Positions 29,378 to 38,641 of a DNA stretch of 64,000 bases are shown here, piece by piece. This stretch comes from Lactobacillus sp. (GTDB lineage: Bacteria > Bacillota > Bacilli > Lactobacillales > Lactobacillaceae), in assembly GCA_022641965.1 (NCBI GenBank), contig JALCDX010000002.1:1-64000 (forward strand), written 5' to 3'. The notes below the pieces were generated by a model. It was not told the DNA's origin and made no database searches. It worked only from the letters and a program-made list of their open reading frames with translations. The stretch's first letter is position 1; each line of letters opens with the position of its first letter. The position numbers and the translations under genes were made by a program.

Positions 29378-30246
29378 TAATGTTCTGCTACTTCCTTCTT
29401 TTGTTTTGCTTGTTTTTCGGTATATTTTACATCCAACAAACGCGAGCCGCGCATGCGCTGCGTAGTAAAGAAAGCATGCTCGCCAACAGGAACACGCAGT
29501 TTCTCACCTTTAGCCGGAATCATGCCTAATTTGGTAATAACGTAGCCAGCGACGGTATCGACATCATCTTCTTGCAAATGCTGGTGAAATTGTTCATTAA
29601 AATCAACTAATGGCATCCGGCCAGCTACTAAATACTGACCATTGCCCAGGACTTTAAACTGCGCTTCAGCATGATCCGCTTCATCTTCAATTTGCCCAAC
29701 GATTTCTTCCACCAAGTCTTCAATCGTTGCTAGGCCAACAACGCCGCCATATTCATCAAGCAAGATTGCCAGCTGCATTTGCGTGTTTTGCATTTCATCA
29801 AGCAGCTCAGCCAGCGTGATAGTTTCGGGCACAAATAGCGGCTCGAACATGACATCGTCATAGGTTAAATTATCAAAACCCAAGCGACGCGCTTCACGCA
29901 AAACCGTCCGAATATGAATCACGCCAATAATATGGTCTTTATCGCCGCTATAAACTGGGATGCGTGAAAAAGGCTGACGCAAAATATCATCAAGCGAATC
30001 GGTCAAAGGCTTGCCTGCATCCACCATATAAGCATCTGGGCGAGCGACCATGACTTCCCGCGCCATGCGCTTTTGAAAATCAACGATGCTGGTCAGCATT
30101 GAATATTCATGCTGGTCAATTGCCCGGTTATGCCATAACCGTAAAAAATCGCGCTTTAACTGGTCATCTGCCTTCACAGGCGTTACAGGCTTAAAACGCC
30201 GCTTTAAACGAGAAAACATGCCGCCGGCGGCGGGTTCGTCTTTCAT
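29377..30246 (-). CDS. CBS-domain hemolysin-like protein (CorC-like, lacks the DUF21 membrane domain)
   Basis: [61 protein letters not shown], CorC_HlyC C-terminus. Confidence 0.9.
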   Translation of the reverse strand: MKDEPAAGGMFSRLKRRFKPVTPVKADDQLKRDFLRLWHNRAIDQHEYSMLTSIVDFQKRMAREVMVARPDAYMVDAGKPLTDSLDDILRQPFSRIPVYSGDKDHIIGVIHIRTVLREARRLGFDNLTYDDVMFEPLFVPETITLAELLDEMQNTQMQLAILLDEYGGVVGLATIEDLVEEIVGQIEDEADHAEAQFKVLGNGQYLVAGRMPLVDFNEQFHQHLQEDDVDTVAGYVITKLGMIPAKGEKLRVPVGEHAFFTTQRMRGSRLLDVKYTEKQAKQKKEVAEH

Positions 30247-30344
30247 ACTTATCTCCTTAATCGATTTTTAAATACAATAATTATAGCATAGCCATGTCAA
30301 TGCTTTATGCTAAAATTAGGGGAAAGGATTGAGGCAAATCAATT

Positions 30345-30800
30345 ATGAAACGCAATCATCATTACTTTGCAGTATTTATTTTTCTGCTGCTCATCCCATA
30401 TTTATGCAGCTTGACAATTATCGGCTTAGGCTATAACGCTCTAGTCAATCATTCTGCCAGTCCTTGGCGCAGCTTGATTGGGGCTTTCGTGGGAGCCATG
30501 CTGATGATGGCTATTAAGGCTACGATTCAGCGCCCTTTGGACCTAATCGCTATCAACATACAGGACAGTTTGTTTAAACAGATTATTCGTTTCTTCAGCA
30601 TCCGCAGAAGACCAGTCTACCAAGCTGCCAATTTTGCGCTGGATTTTTGTCTGTGCTTGTTAGCCACCTGGCTGGTCCGCTCTGTGCTGCCGCTCACAGC
30701 GATTGTCAACACTGCCACGGGCTGGGTGCTGCTAGTCATGTTCATCTCAACTTGCTTGGGTGCTTTCGTTGAGTACGACAACTTATCCATTGATCGTTAA
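30345..30800 (+). CDS. YrvL-like or unknown 4-TM membrane protein
   Basis: 151 aa, four predicted hydrophobic helices; family not certain. Confidence 0.55.
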   Translation: MKRNHHYFAVFIFLLLIPYLCSLTIIGLGYNALVNHSASPWRSLIGAFVGAMLMMAIKATIQRPLDLIAINIQDSLFKQIIRFFSIRRRPVYQAANFALDFCLCLLATWLVRSVLPLTAIVNTATGWVLLVMFISTCLGAFVEYDNLSIDR

Positions 30801-30814
30801 TTGACAATTACTAA

Positions 30815-31294
30815 TTATTTGGCCTCCAGATATACGCTGGTGGTCATTTTTTTATGCTGCAAATCGATGGTCCGCAAGATATACGGCGTTTCAGAATCTC
30901 CTAAATTCGAATAGATTTTAAAGCCTGCATCAGCTGTTTTTTGTAAAAAGCCCATCAAAACCGGCCCCAGCGGCAGTGAAAAGCTGCCAAGACCACCAGC
31001 AGTGGTCTCTTGGGCACAAATAGCAGCTGGCAAGTCGTATGCCAGCAAGCCGGCAGGCCGATCAATTTTTTGTTTTGTCACTACTCCATACCAGTAAGTA
31101 AAATTATCCGGGCCGAAAACAACCAAGTTAGCTCGCTGCTGCGGGTTAATTTGTGCAAACAAGGCCTGCAGCTGCTTATCTTGTTCACAGGCTTGATTGA
31201 CAGCTTGGAAAGACTGCGAAGGACCCATTTGATGATTGGTAAAGACGCGACCGACAAAATGCAAGCTTGGTAATTCTACCTGTTCAATACTCAA
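30815..31294 (-). CDS. GyrI-like/effector-binding-like hypothetical protein
   Basis: 159-aa soluble ORF; weak GyrI-like appearance only. Confidence 0.45.
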   Translation of the reverse strand: MSIEQVELPSLHFVGRVFTNHQMGPSQSFQAVNQACEQDKQLQALFAQINPQQRANLVVFGPDNFTYWYGVVTKQKIDRPAGLLAYDLPAAICAQETTAGGLGSFSLPLGPVLMGFLQKTADAGFKIYSNLGDSETPYILRTIDLQHKKMTTSVYLEAK

Positions 31295-31296
31295 AA

Positions 31297-32112
31297 TTAA
31301 TACTCCTCTAATTCTGCTAGTGAAATAATCTCTCCATCTAGGAAGGCATTGCTCTCTGCATTGGAAAAACCACGTCTGCGTAAGAACTGATACATCTTTT
31401 GACGACGGACAGGTTCAGCAAAGCGTCGAAAACGTTTATAGGCAGCTATCCCCTGCTTTTTCAAAGCTTCAGTCTGACTATCATTGTCGACAGGCGGCTG
31501 CCAATTCTCCATCGCCTGCACTAGCAAATCGCCGTTAAAGCCATGGCTTAACAGTCTCGTCTTGGCTTTCAGTTCAAGCTGCTGCTGGGAAACCCTGCCT
31601 GCTTGCCCAGCTAAAGGACGCAAGATTCTTTGGCTGACGAGTAGCCATTTATCTGACTCAACCGCTTGCAAAGCCGTTTCAATCACATCCTCGGCTAGTC
31701 CCTTTTGGCGCAGCTGCTGTTTGACTTGTCCAGGGCCTTTATTGCCAATTTGCAAAGCATCTGCAATAAACAAACGAGCATATTTGGCATCATCCAAGTA
31801 TCCTAAGTCGGTTAACGCAGCAATGGCACCAGCAATGCTAGTTTGATCTAATCCATGCTTGCGCAAATAAGCGCTGACTTCATAGACTGAACGCGGCTGA
31901 CAGCTGAGGTATTTAGCAGCTAAATCGCTAGCCCGGCTGCGCCCATCAAATTGTTTTATTTTTTCAATTTCTTGATCCGTCAGTGTTTTTCCTGGCAGCA
32001 GCACAAACTCTGCTACCGTTTGTTCAGATGCCGAAAAAGCGTAACGGTCATCCAAAAAAATATTATAGCGGTCAGCACGCTTCTGCGCGCTGACCTTAGT
32101 AATCGTTGCCAA
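31297..32112 (-). CDS. recX: Recombination regulator RecX
   Basis: KYLSCQPRSVYEVSAYLRKHGLD, LTDLGYLDDAKYARLFIADAL, MYQFLRRRGFSNAES; TTG start with RBS aaaggag. Confidence 0.93.
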   Translation of the reverse strand: MATITKVSAQKRADRYNIFLDDRYAFSASEQTVAEFVLLPGKTLTDQEIEKIKQFDGRSRASDLAAKYLSCQPRSVYEVSAYLRKHGLDQTSIAGAIAALTDLGYLDDAKYARLFIADALQIGNKGPGQVKQQLRQKGLAEDVIETALQAVESDKWLLVSQRILRPLAGQAGRVSQQQLELKAKTRLLSHGFNGDLLVQAMENWQPPVDNDSQTEALKKQGIAAYKRFRRFAEPVRRQKMYQFLRRRGFSNAESNAFLDGEIISLAELEEY

Positions 32113-32141
32113 GTGAAAGCTCCTTTCTGCATCTAATTTAT

Positions 32142-32153
32142 TATACGCAAAAA
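32142..32153 (-). promoter_or_regulatory. Candidate alternative promoter motif upstream of recX (TTTTTGCGTATA)
   Basis: 12-nt exact match to the core shared with recA and coiA, 30 nt before the recX start. Confidence 0.45.
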
Positions 32154-32228
32154 CTGGTGAAATTTGTGTTCACTAATAATTCCCGCTATCATAAATTCAG
32201 ATTTAGCAACACATAAAGGAGTCTTATC

Positions 32229-33590
32229 GTGCAACAGCAAAATTCTCGGCCTGTCATCATCAGCATCAAGCGTTTGGGCATTAATGGCGAAGGCATCGGC
32301 TACTATCGTAAGAAAATAATTTTTGTCCCTGGCGCCTTGTCTGGTGAGGTGGCTGTCGTTAAAATAATCAACCGCCAAAGAAATTATTTAGAAGGCCGGT
32401 TAATTCGTCTAAAGGAAACCAGTCCCGACCGTGTCCGCTTGCCAAAAGGCGCTAATCCGCGAACCGGTGGACTAGAACTAGCCCACCTGGCTTATCCTGC
32501 CCAATTAGCTTTTAAAACGGCATTAATTAAGGAAAGCTTGGCTAAATATCATCCACGGGCTTATCGGCAAATCAAAGTTCAACCGACGATTCCCGCCGAC
32601 CAGCCTTGGCATTACCGTCAAAAAGCACAATACCAAGCTGAAATCATTCATGGCAAATTAGCGCTTGGTTTATATGCAACTGGCAGCCGCAATTTGGTTG
32701 ACTTGCCGCAAATGCCTACACAAGGGAAAGAATCGCAGCAGCTCGAACGTCGGATTCGCGAGCTTTTGCTCAAACATCATATCTCAATTGCCAGTCGGCG
32801 CGCTGCTAACAAAGCAGGTGTCAAAACCGTGGTGGTTAGAGCCTCTGCGACAACTCATGAAGCCCAAGTGACTCTGATTACGATCGGCCAAGACATTACT
32901 GGCCTAGATCATTTAGTCAAAGACATCAGTCATTTGCCGAACGTCACTGGCGTTTTCCAAAACATCACCCAATGGACCAACCCACAAGTTTGGGGCAATA
33001 AAACTCGTAAACTGTGGGGACAAGATTTTATCACTGAAAAAATTCATGATTGCAGCTTCCAGCTTTCCCCACAGGCCTTTTTCCAGCTTAATCCAGCACA
33101 GACCGTCAAATTGTACGATGCAGCCTTGCAAATGCTTGGCTTGCAGCCTACCCAAACTTTAATCGATGCTTACAGCGGGATCGGCACGCTCGGAATTCTG
33201 GCTGCCAGCAGCGTCAGTCAGGTGATCGGTATTGAGACAATTCCAGCTGCCGTCCAGGATGCGCAGCGCAATTGCCGCTTGAATCATGCCCGCAACGCTG
33301 AATATTACCAAGGCGCAGTTGAAAAAGTTTTGCCAGCCTTGCAGGCAGAGGGGTTAAAATTCGATGCTTTAATCGTCGATCCGCCGCGGACTGGACTTGC
33401 TAAAAGCATGATTAAAACTATTTTGGCAGCCAAGCCGCGTACCTTTGTCTACATTTCTTGCAATCCCTCAACCTTAGCGCAAGATTTGGTTTTATTAAGT
33501 GAAAAATATCAAGTCAGAGTAATCAAATCAATCGACATGTTTCCACAAACTCCACGCTGCGAGGCGGTCGCTAAATTGATTCTGCGTTAA
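32229..33590 (+). CDS. rlmD: 23S rRNA (uracil-C5)-methyltransferase RlmD/RlmCD
   Basis: TRAM domain; LIDAYSGIGTLGILAA, LIVDPPRTGLAKSMI, YISCNPSTLAQDL. Confidence 0.95.
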   Translation: MQQQNSRPVIISIKRLGINGEGIGYYRKKIIFVPGALSGEVAVVKIINRQRNYLEGRLIRLKETSPDRVRLPKGANPRTGGLELAHLAYPAQLAFKTALIKESLAKYHPRAYRQIKVQPTIPADQPWHYRQKAQYQAEIIHGKLALGLYATGSRNLVDLPQMPTQGKESQQLERRIRELLLKHHISIASRRAANKAGVKTVVVRASATTHEAQVTLITIGQDITGLDHLVKDISHLPNVTGVFQNITQWTNPQVWGNKTRKLWGQDFITEKIHDCSFQLSPQAFFQLNPAQTVKLYDAALQMLGLQPTQTLIDAYSGIGTLGILAASSVSQVIGIETIPAAVQDAQRNCRLNHARNAEYYQGAVEKVLPALQAEGLKFDALIVDPPRTGLAKSMIKTILAAKPRTFVYISCNPSTLAQDLVLLSEKYQVRVIKSIDMFPQTPRCEAVAKLILR

Positions 33591-33597
33591 AACAGCA

Positions 33598-33642
33598 ATA
33601 AAAAAGCAGGCTGCTGGCTTAACTGCCATTTGCAAACCTGCT
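33598..33642 (-). terminator. Rho-independent terminator of the sRNA candidate (may also serve rlmD)
   Basis: AGCAGG...TGGC-AGTTAA-GCCA...CCTGCT followed by T6 on the minus strand. Confidence 0.75.
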
Positions 33643-33755
33643 GCTGGACCAATGAGAGAGGAAGAGCTTGCCTGCTTGATGATCACAAACAAGGAGAATC
33701 TATTGCTTCACTAACAATTTTGGAGATAAAAGTTTATGTTAATTTCTTCCTCTCT
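33600..33755 (-). ncRNA. Candidate CcpA-controlled small regulatory RNA (~155 nt)
   Basis: Promoter TTGCAA-N17-TATAAT (33785-33790 / 33762-33767), predicted start 33755; 5' AGAGAGGAAGA pairs with TCTTCCTCTCT (minus 33665-33655); anti-SD GATTCTCCTTG; intrinsic terminator; no ORF with coding support. Confidence 0.6.
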
Positions 33756-33775
33756 AAGTTTATTATATCTTCACC

Positions 33776-33789
33776 TGTAAGCGCTTGCA
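33776..33789. promoter_or_regulatory. cre site (CcpA operator) overlapping the sRNA candidate promoter
   Basis: TGTAAGCGCTTGCA matches TGNAANCGNTNNCA and overlaps the -35/spacer. Confidence 0.7.
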
Positions 33790-33791
33790 AA

Positions 33792-34661
33792 TCAAAGCTT
33801 TACCCGTCGCAAAGATAATGCTCCCCCTTGTCCTGCGGCAATTCCTGCCCCTGCATTCAGCTGCACTAAATCATTCGTTAATTCTGCCGCAGCCGACAGC
33901 AGCAAATTATCCTGCAAATAGCCTAAAGCTAATAGACCGCCGCTAGGATTGAGCTGAGCTGAACTGATCTGATGCTCTTCTTGCACGAGCAAATTTTGAC
34001 CAGCGGTTGGCCAAGCTAGTTCGATCGCTTCTTGCTCGCGCAAATCAGCCTGCAACTTTGTTAAATCGTCGGCCCACTTATTGATTCTGGCTAGTGGATT
34101 AAGCTGGCGAATGCGGTCTAAGATGGCTTCATTAACCAAAACCGCCACCACCGCACCACCTGCCGGCGGCTCAGCGTTGCCCAGCGTAATCGTTCCGTGC
34201 GGAGCAATAGGCTGAAAAGTAGCCAAAACCTGGTAGCCAATGTTGGCAGCTATAGTCGTATCCATTTGTTCGCCCACTACTTCTTGCTTGAACCAGCCAT
34301 TGCTCCAGCCAGCGTAAGCTTGAGATTCGGCAGCCAAAGCAAATTCATCTTGATTGGCGCGCGAGACCGAGGCCTGTACTAATGCTTGTTCGATTGTGCC
34401 CAAAGCATCAGCATTTAAGCTGCGCGGCTGACTATTTTGCTCCCATAAAACCACTTGCGAATCAGTTTGCAGGTGCCGCACAGCTGCGGTGAAAGATTCA
34501 GTACGGTAGTCTACTTGTTTAGCAGACAAGCCAGCAGCTTGTAAAGCAGCTCTTTCAACTTGTTCCAAACTGCCAGCTGCATGCGTTGAGTACGAACTGC
34601 GTTTAACTGCGGCAATAAATAAATAAGTCATGGTCCTCCTCACTTTACATAAAGCTGACAA
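33792..34661 (-). CDS. Thiolase-fold protein, probably catalytically inactive
   Basis: AALQAAGLSAKQVD, SRANQDEFALAAESQAYAGWSNGWFKQEVV and LNPSGGLLALGYL...GIAAGQGGALSLRR align with thiolase motifs, but the catalytic Cys/His/Cys are absent. Confidence 0.65.
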   Translation of the reverse strand: MSALCKVRRTMTYLFIAAVKRSSYSTHAAGSLEQVERAALQAAGLSAKQVDYRTESFTAAVRHLQTDSQVVLWEQNSQPRSLNADALGTIEQALVQASVSRANQDEFALAAESQAYAGWSNGWFKQEVVGEQMDTTIAANIGYQVLATFQPIAPHGTITLGNAEPPAGGAVVAVLVNEAILDRIRQLNPLARINKWADDLTKLQADLREQEAIELAWPTAGQNLLVQEEHQISSAQLNPSGGLLALGYLQDNLLLSAAAELTNDLVQLNAGAGIAAGQGGALSLRRVKL

Positions 34662-35581
34662 AAAGCCAGCACTCGCTGTTCATATAAGGCCTCATTTTGA
34701 CTTAAGGCTTGAATATGCTCTGCTTCTGGCACCAGCCATAGCTGCTTAGCGCCATGATCAGCATGATAATTTGCACGGCTCATGCTAGCTGGCACGAATG
34801 TGTCAGCTAGGCCATGAATAAACAAAATTGGCAGCTTGTTTTTGCGCAAAGCCGGGCGGGCATCTGTTTGATTAAGCGAAAAACCGTCCTGCCGCACGCT
34901 AGCTTGATTTGCTGCCGAGATAATAAAATTCTGAGCATAGATAGGCAAGTTTAAAGTTTTTGCAGCCTGATACTTTAATTCGGCTGCAAAACTGGTATAG
35001 GCGCTGTCAGCAACGATGGCTTTGACTTGTGGCAGTTTTAAGGACGTTGCTTGCAAAGCAGTTGCTGCTCTCATGCTGACGCCTAAAACGACCGTTTGAT
35101 TGTTCGAACCTGCTCGCCGGGCAACGAGTTTGGCCCAAGCCTGCAGATCACGTTTTTCCTGATAGCCGAAGCTAACTTGGCCGCCGCTTTTGCCTTGTCC
35201 GCTGCTATCGACCAGCAGCACGTTGTAGCCCGCCTGTGCAAAGAAATAAGCGTATTGATACATCGCTGACTGCCGCTGACCGTAGCCGGGCAGCAAAATA
35301 ACTGTTTTATGCTGATTAGTCTGAATCCACTTGGCTTGCAAGTGACAATGCTTTCGCTCCAAATGCCAAGTTTGCTTGGACACTTGCAAATACCAGCGGC
35401 CAGGGCGAGTATTTTGGGTAGGAATTGGTGCTTGCGCCGTCGTCCATGCTTGTCCTTGCTTGCTGGTTAGCGCGGTCACAAGTTCATTGCCAGTAAAACG
35501 GTAGCCTGTCCACAGCAAAATTCCTGCCATCACTAAAATGGTTGCTAAAACAATTAGCAAGCCTTTTCCAATTTTTTTCAT
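34640..35581 (-). CDS. Membrane-anchored alpha/beta hydrolase
   Basis: N-terminal TM, VILLPGYGQRQSAMYQYAYFFAQAGYNVLLVDSSGQGKSGG, LGVSMRAATA, FIHGLADTFVP, AEHIQA. Confidence 0.85.
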   Translation of the reverse strand: MKKIGKGLLIVLATILVMAGILLWTGYRFTGNELVTALTSKQGQAWTTAQAPIPTQNTRPGRWYLQVSKQTWHLERKHCHLQAKWIQTNQHKTVILLPGYGQRQSAMYQYAYFFAQAGYNVLLVDSSGQGKSGGQVSFGYQEKRDLQAWAKLVARRAGSNNQTVVLGVSMRAATALQATSLKLPQVKAIVADSAYTSFAAELKYQAAKTLNLPIYAQNFIISAANQASVRQDGFSLNQTDARPALRKNKLPILFIHGLADTFVPASMSRANYHADHGAKQLWLVPEAEHIQALSQNEALYEQRVLAFCQLYVK

Positions 35582-35604
35582 GCTTAACCTAGAGTATTAA
35601 TAAA

Positions 35605-35883
35605 ATGCAACTAACTGATTTGCTGCAATTATGTGCAGACTTGCAGCCTGCTTACAAATTATTATCACCCAACCACCTGCCAATTACCAAAATTAAGTTA
35701 GGCAGGCAAAAGTGTCTGCTGCTGACGCAAACAGGCAAGCCCTTGACTGTCGGCAAGCTTTTGCAGCTGCTGACACCTAGTCAAAAGCTAGAAATAGAAG
35801 TTTTCATTCAAGTTAAAAACAAACAGCAAACTTTTTACGGCTTGCAAGTTAGTCTGTCTGAGCAAGCAGTTATTTTACGATAA
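35605..35883 (+). CDS. Small hypothetical protein (92 aa)
   Basis: ORF fills the gap and ends at a terminator hairpin. Confidence 0.5.
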   Translation: MQLTDLLQLCADLQPAYKLLSPNHLPITKIKLGRQKCLLLTQTGKPLTVGKLLQLLTPSQKLEIEVFIQVKNKQQTFYGLQVSLSEQAVILR

Positions 35884-35889
35884 AGCAAA

Positions 35890-35915
35890 AAATCACTTCT
35901 TTTTAGAAGTGATTT
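35890..35915. terminator. Bidirectional Rho-independent terminator
   Basis: aatcacttct-tttt-agaagtgatt with A/T tracts. Confidence 0.85.
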
Positions 35916-35921
35916 TTATTC

Positions 35922-36803
35922 TTATTTAGACAGCTTTTTGCCCAAATCGATGATGTATTGGCGCAGTGCATCTTTGGTTTCAGGGTGCTGCAGGCCATAT
36001 TCAATTGAAGTTTCCAGGTAGCCTTCTTTGTTGCCCACATCATGACGTTCGCCGTTAAAGACATGAGCAAAGACGCGCTGCGTTTTGTTCATCGTGTCGA
36101 TGGCGTCAGTCAGTTGAATTTCACCGCCAGCACCTGGTTTTTGCTTAGCTAAAATATCAAAAATCTCAGGAGTCAGCAAGTAGCGGCCAATAATGGCCAA
36201 ATCGCTTGGAGCTTCAGCAACTGGTGGCTTTTCTACAAAGGCTTTGACATTAAACAAGCCCGGTTCAATTTCTGTAGCCGGATCGATCACGCCGTACTTA
36301 GAAACATCCTTATGCGGCACTTTCTTGACGGCAATGGTTGAAGCATGGGTGTGCTCATAGCGGTCAATCAATTGCTTAGTTAGTGGGACCTTATCGGTCA
36401 TTAAGTCATCACCAAGCATCACAACAAATGGCTCATTGCCAACAAAAGATGAGGCCCGGTAAATAGCATCCCCCAAGCCTTTTGGATAAGGCTGCCGAGT
36501 GTAATACAAGTTTACGCCAAGCTGGGTAATTGATTGAGTCAAATGAAGCAGACTGCTTTTGTGCTTTTCTTCCAAGTTAGCTTCCAATTCTGGGTTGGAG
36601 TCAAAATGGTCTTCAATCGCCCGCTTGCTCTTGCCAGTTACAATCAGAATATCTTCAATGCCTGAAGCCTTAGCTTCTTCAACAATAAATTGAATTGTCG
36701 GCTTATCAACAATTGGCAGCATTTCTTTAGGCATGGCCTTGGTCGCTGGCAAAAAGCGCGTTCCTAGGCCAGCAGCTGGAATGACAGCTTTTCTGACTTT
36801 CAT
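35922..36803 (-). CDS. galU: UTP-glucose-1-phosphate uridylyltransferase
   Basis: [40 protein letters not shown]. Confidence 0.98.
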   Translation of the reverse strand: MKVRKAVIPAAGLGTRFLPATKAMPKEMLPIVDKPTIQFIVEEAKASGIEDILIVTGKSKRAIEDHFDSNPELEANLEEKHKSSLLHLTQSITQLGVNLYYTRQPYPKGLGDAIYRASSFVGNEPFVVMLGDDLMTDKVPLTKQLIDRYEHTHASTIAVKKVPHKDVSKYGVIDPATEIEPGLFNVKAFVEKPPVAEAPSDLAIIGRYLLTPEIFDILAKQKPGAGGEIQLTDAIDTMNKTQRVFAHVFNGERHDVGNKEGYLETSIEYGLQHPETKDALRQYIIDLGKKLSK

Positions 36804-37717
36804 TTTTTCACACTTTCATTTTTTCTAGTTCGCAAATAATCTGATAAAGCTGAAACGCTATATTTAACGCGGCCGAATCGCATTTCTTGCAAAACAGCAT
36901 TGCAACTGGTCCCGAACAGCAAAATAATAGCACATAAATTCAGCCAAAGCATAAAAATAATCAAGGTGCCAACGATACCGTAGTTCTCCCAGGTTAAATT
37001 AAAATTATTCAAATAAAAAGAGAACAGCGCTGACAGCAGCAGCCAGCCTGCTACGGTGGTAATCGTTCCTGGCAACAAAACGCGGCGCCTGCTATTAATA
37101 TTCGGCAACGCCCAATTAAGATACCAAGCCGTTAAAAACAAAACCGCGATAACTACTGGCCAACGGTAGCGCCGCAGCCAATAATAGCCCTTCAATGAAA
37201 AATGAAAAATCGGGGCCAAAAAACGAACAGCTTGGTCGCCAAAACCAAACATGATAATGACAATCATAAAGATCATGATCAGCAAGGCTGACGTAATCAC
37301 CGTTAATGCCCGCGTCCACAAAAAATTAGCCAATGGCAAGCGCAATTCAACTTTGTGAACCCCGTAAAGACGATTCATTCCAATTCTGATCGCATTGATC
37401 AAGCAAGAAAATGACCAAATATAAGCAACCAGCCCAATTGACATGTAACCGGTTGATTGCGTTTTCAGCAAAGTGTCAACGATCGGCATGACATAGTTCG
37501 AAACTTCTTGCGGAAAAATAAATGATAAATAATCGGCAATCGGTTGGGTGTCAATTTTTAAAAGCGGCAGGATGTTGCCAATAACCATAATCAAAGGAAA
37601 CAAACCAAACAAAACGTAGTAAGCAATAATTACCGAGCTTTGCAGGATCTCTCCCTGGCCTAAGACGAGTGACAGCCGCTTAATAAAACGCCGCACCTGG
37701 TGACGCACTTTTTTCAT
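36800..37717 (-). CDS. YihY/BrkB family membrane protein
   Basis: [50 protein letters not shown]. Confidence 0.9.
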   Translation of the reverse strand: MKKVRHQVRRFIKRLSLVLGQGEILQSSVIIAYYVLFGLFPLIMVIGNILPLLKIDTQPIADYLSFIFPQEVSNYVMPIVDTLLKTQSTGYMSIGLVAYIWSFSCLINAIRIGMNRLYGVHKVELRLPLANFLWTRALTVITSALLIMIFMIVIIMFGFGDQAVRFLAPIFHFSLKGYYWLRRYRWPVVIAVLFLTAWYLNWALPNINSRRRVLLPGTITTVAGWLLLSALFSFYLNNFNLTWENYGIVGTLIIFMLWLNLCAIILLFGTSCNAVLQEMRFGRVKYSVSALSDYLRTRKNESVKK

Positions 37718-38544
37718 TACTCAGTTTGCTCGTCAAAATGTGGAATATATTGTTCTAATCCGTCATAAGGCTCTTGCATGGTCAAAATCTTTGGGCCTTC
37801 TTCAGTAATGGCCAACGTGTGCTCAAATTGCGCCGCTTTTGATCCATCTGGAGTGGCATAGTAAACCCAGTCATCGTTAGGATCGCTGACTACATGTTCG
37901 TCAATTCGCCAGTTGCCACCAGCTTCAACCATTGGTTCAACCGTGATTGTCATCCCTGGGCGCAAACGCAGGCCGTGACCAGCCTTGCCCCAATTAGGCA
38001 CGTCTGGATCTTCGTGAATTGATGGCTGAATGCCGTGACCAATTAATTCACGCACATCGCCGTAGTTGTTCTCTACCTCTAGGAAATGCTGAATAGCATG
38101 GCCAATGTCGCCAATACGGTTGCCAGCTTTTGCCTGGGCGATGCCAAGATACATAGCTTTTTTAGTAGCCTCGATTAGCTTTTGATCTTCCGCAGAAATT
38201 TTACCAACAGGGTAAGTCGTGCATGAATCAGATTCATATCCGTTTAAGTTAACCGTGACATCAACGCTGACAATGTCGCCTTCATTTAAAATTTTGTTCT
38301 TGCGCGGAATCGCATGCGCAATTTCGTCATTGACAGAAATGCAAGTGCCGTATTTGTAGCCTTCAAAGCCTTGCTCAGACAGACGGCCGCCACGGCTTTT
38401 GACAAATTTCTGACAGAATTTTTCAATTTCCCAAGTAGAAATGCCTGGTTTAATAACTGGCCGCAGCCCTTCAAACATTTGCGCGAGCAAGTGTCCTGAG
38501 GCTTGCATGCCTTGCAATTCTCGCAAAGATTTAATCGTAATCAA
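37717..38544 (-). CDS. map: Type I methionyl aminopeptidase
   Basis: ISVNDEIAHAIPRKNKILNEGDIVSVDV, GHGIQPSIHEDPDVPN, GMTITVEPM. Confidence 0.97.
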   Translation of the reverse strand: MITIKSLRELQGMQASGHLLAQMFEGLRPVIKPGISTWEIEKFCQKFVKSRGGRLSEQGFEGYKYGTCISVNDEIAHAIPRKNKILNEGDIVSVDVTVNLNGYESDSCTTYPVGKISAEDQKLIEATKKAMYLGIAQAKAGNRIGDIGHAIQHFLEVENNYGDVRELIGHGIQPSIHEDPDVPNWGKAGHGLRLRPGMTITVEPMVEAGGNWRIDEHVVSDPNDDWVYYATPDGSKAAQFEHTLAITEEGPKILTMQEPYDGLEQYIPHFDEQTE

Positions 38545-38641
38545 AATATATCTCCTTTACACAATCTTAATCTTACAACTTTTCACCTGAACAAAAGTAT
38601 CTTTTTAGCAATTTTGCTATAATAAATATACTAAACTGCAA

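Noticed and set aside
33630-33818. 62-aa plus-strand ORF across the sRNA candidate
   Set aside because: Implausible composition and overlap with the end of the thiolase-like CDS; features in this gap favour a minus-strand RNA.
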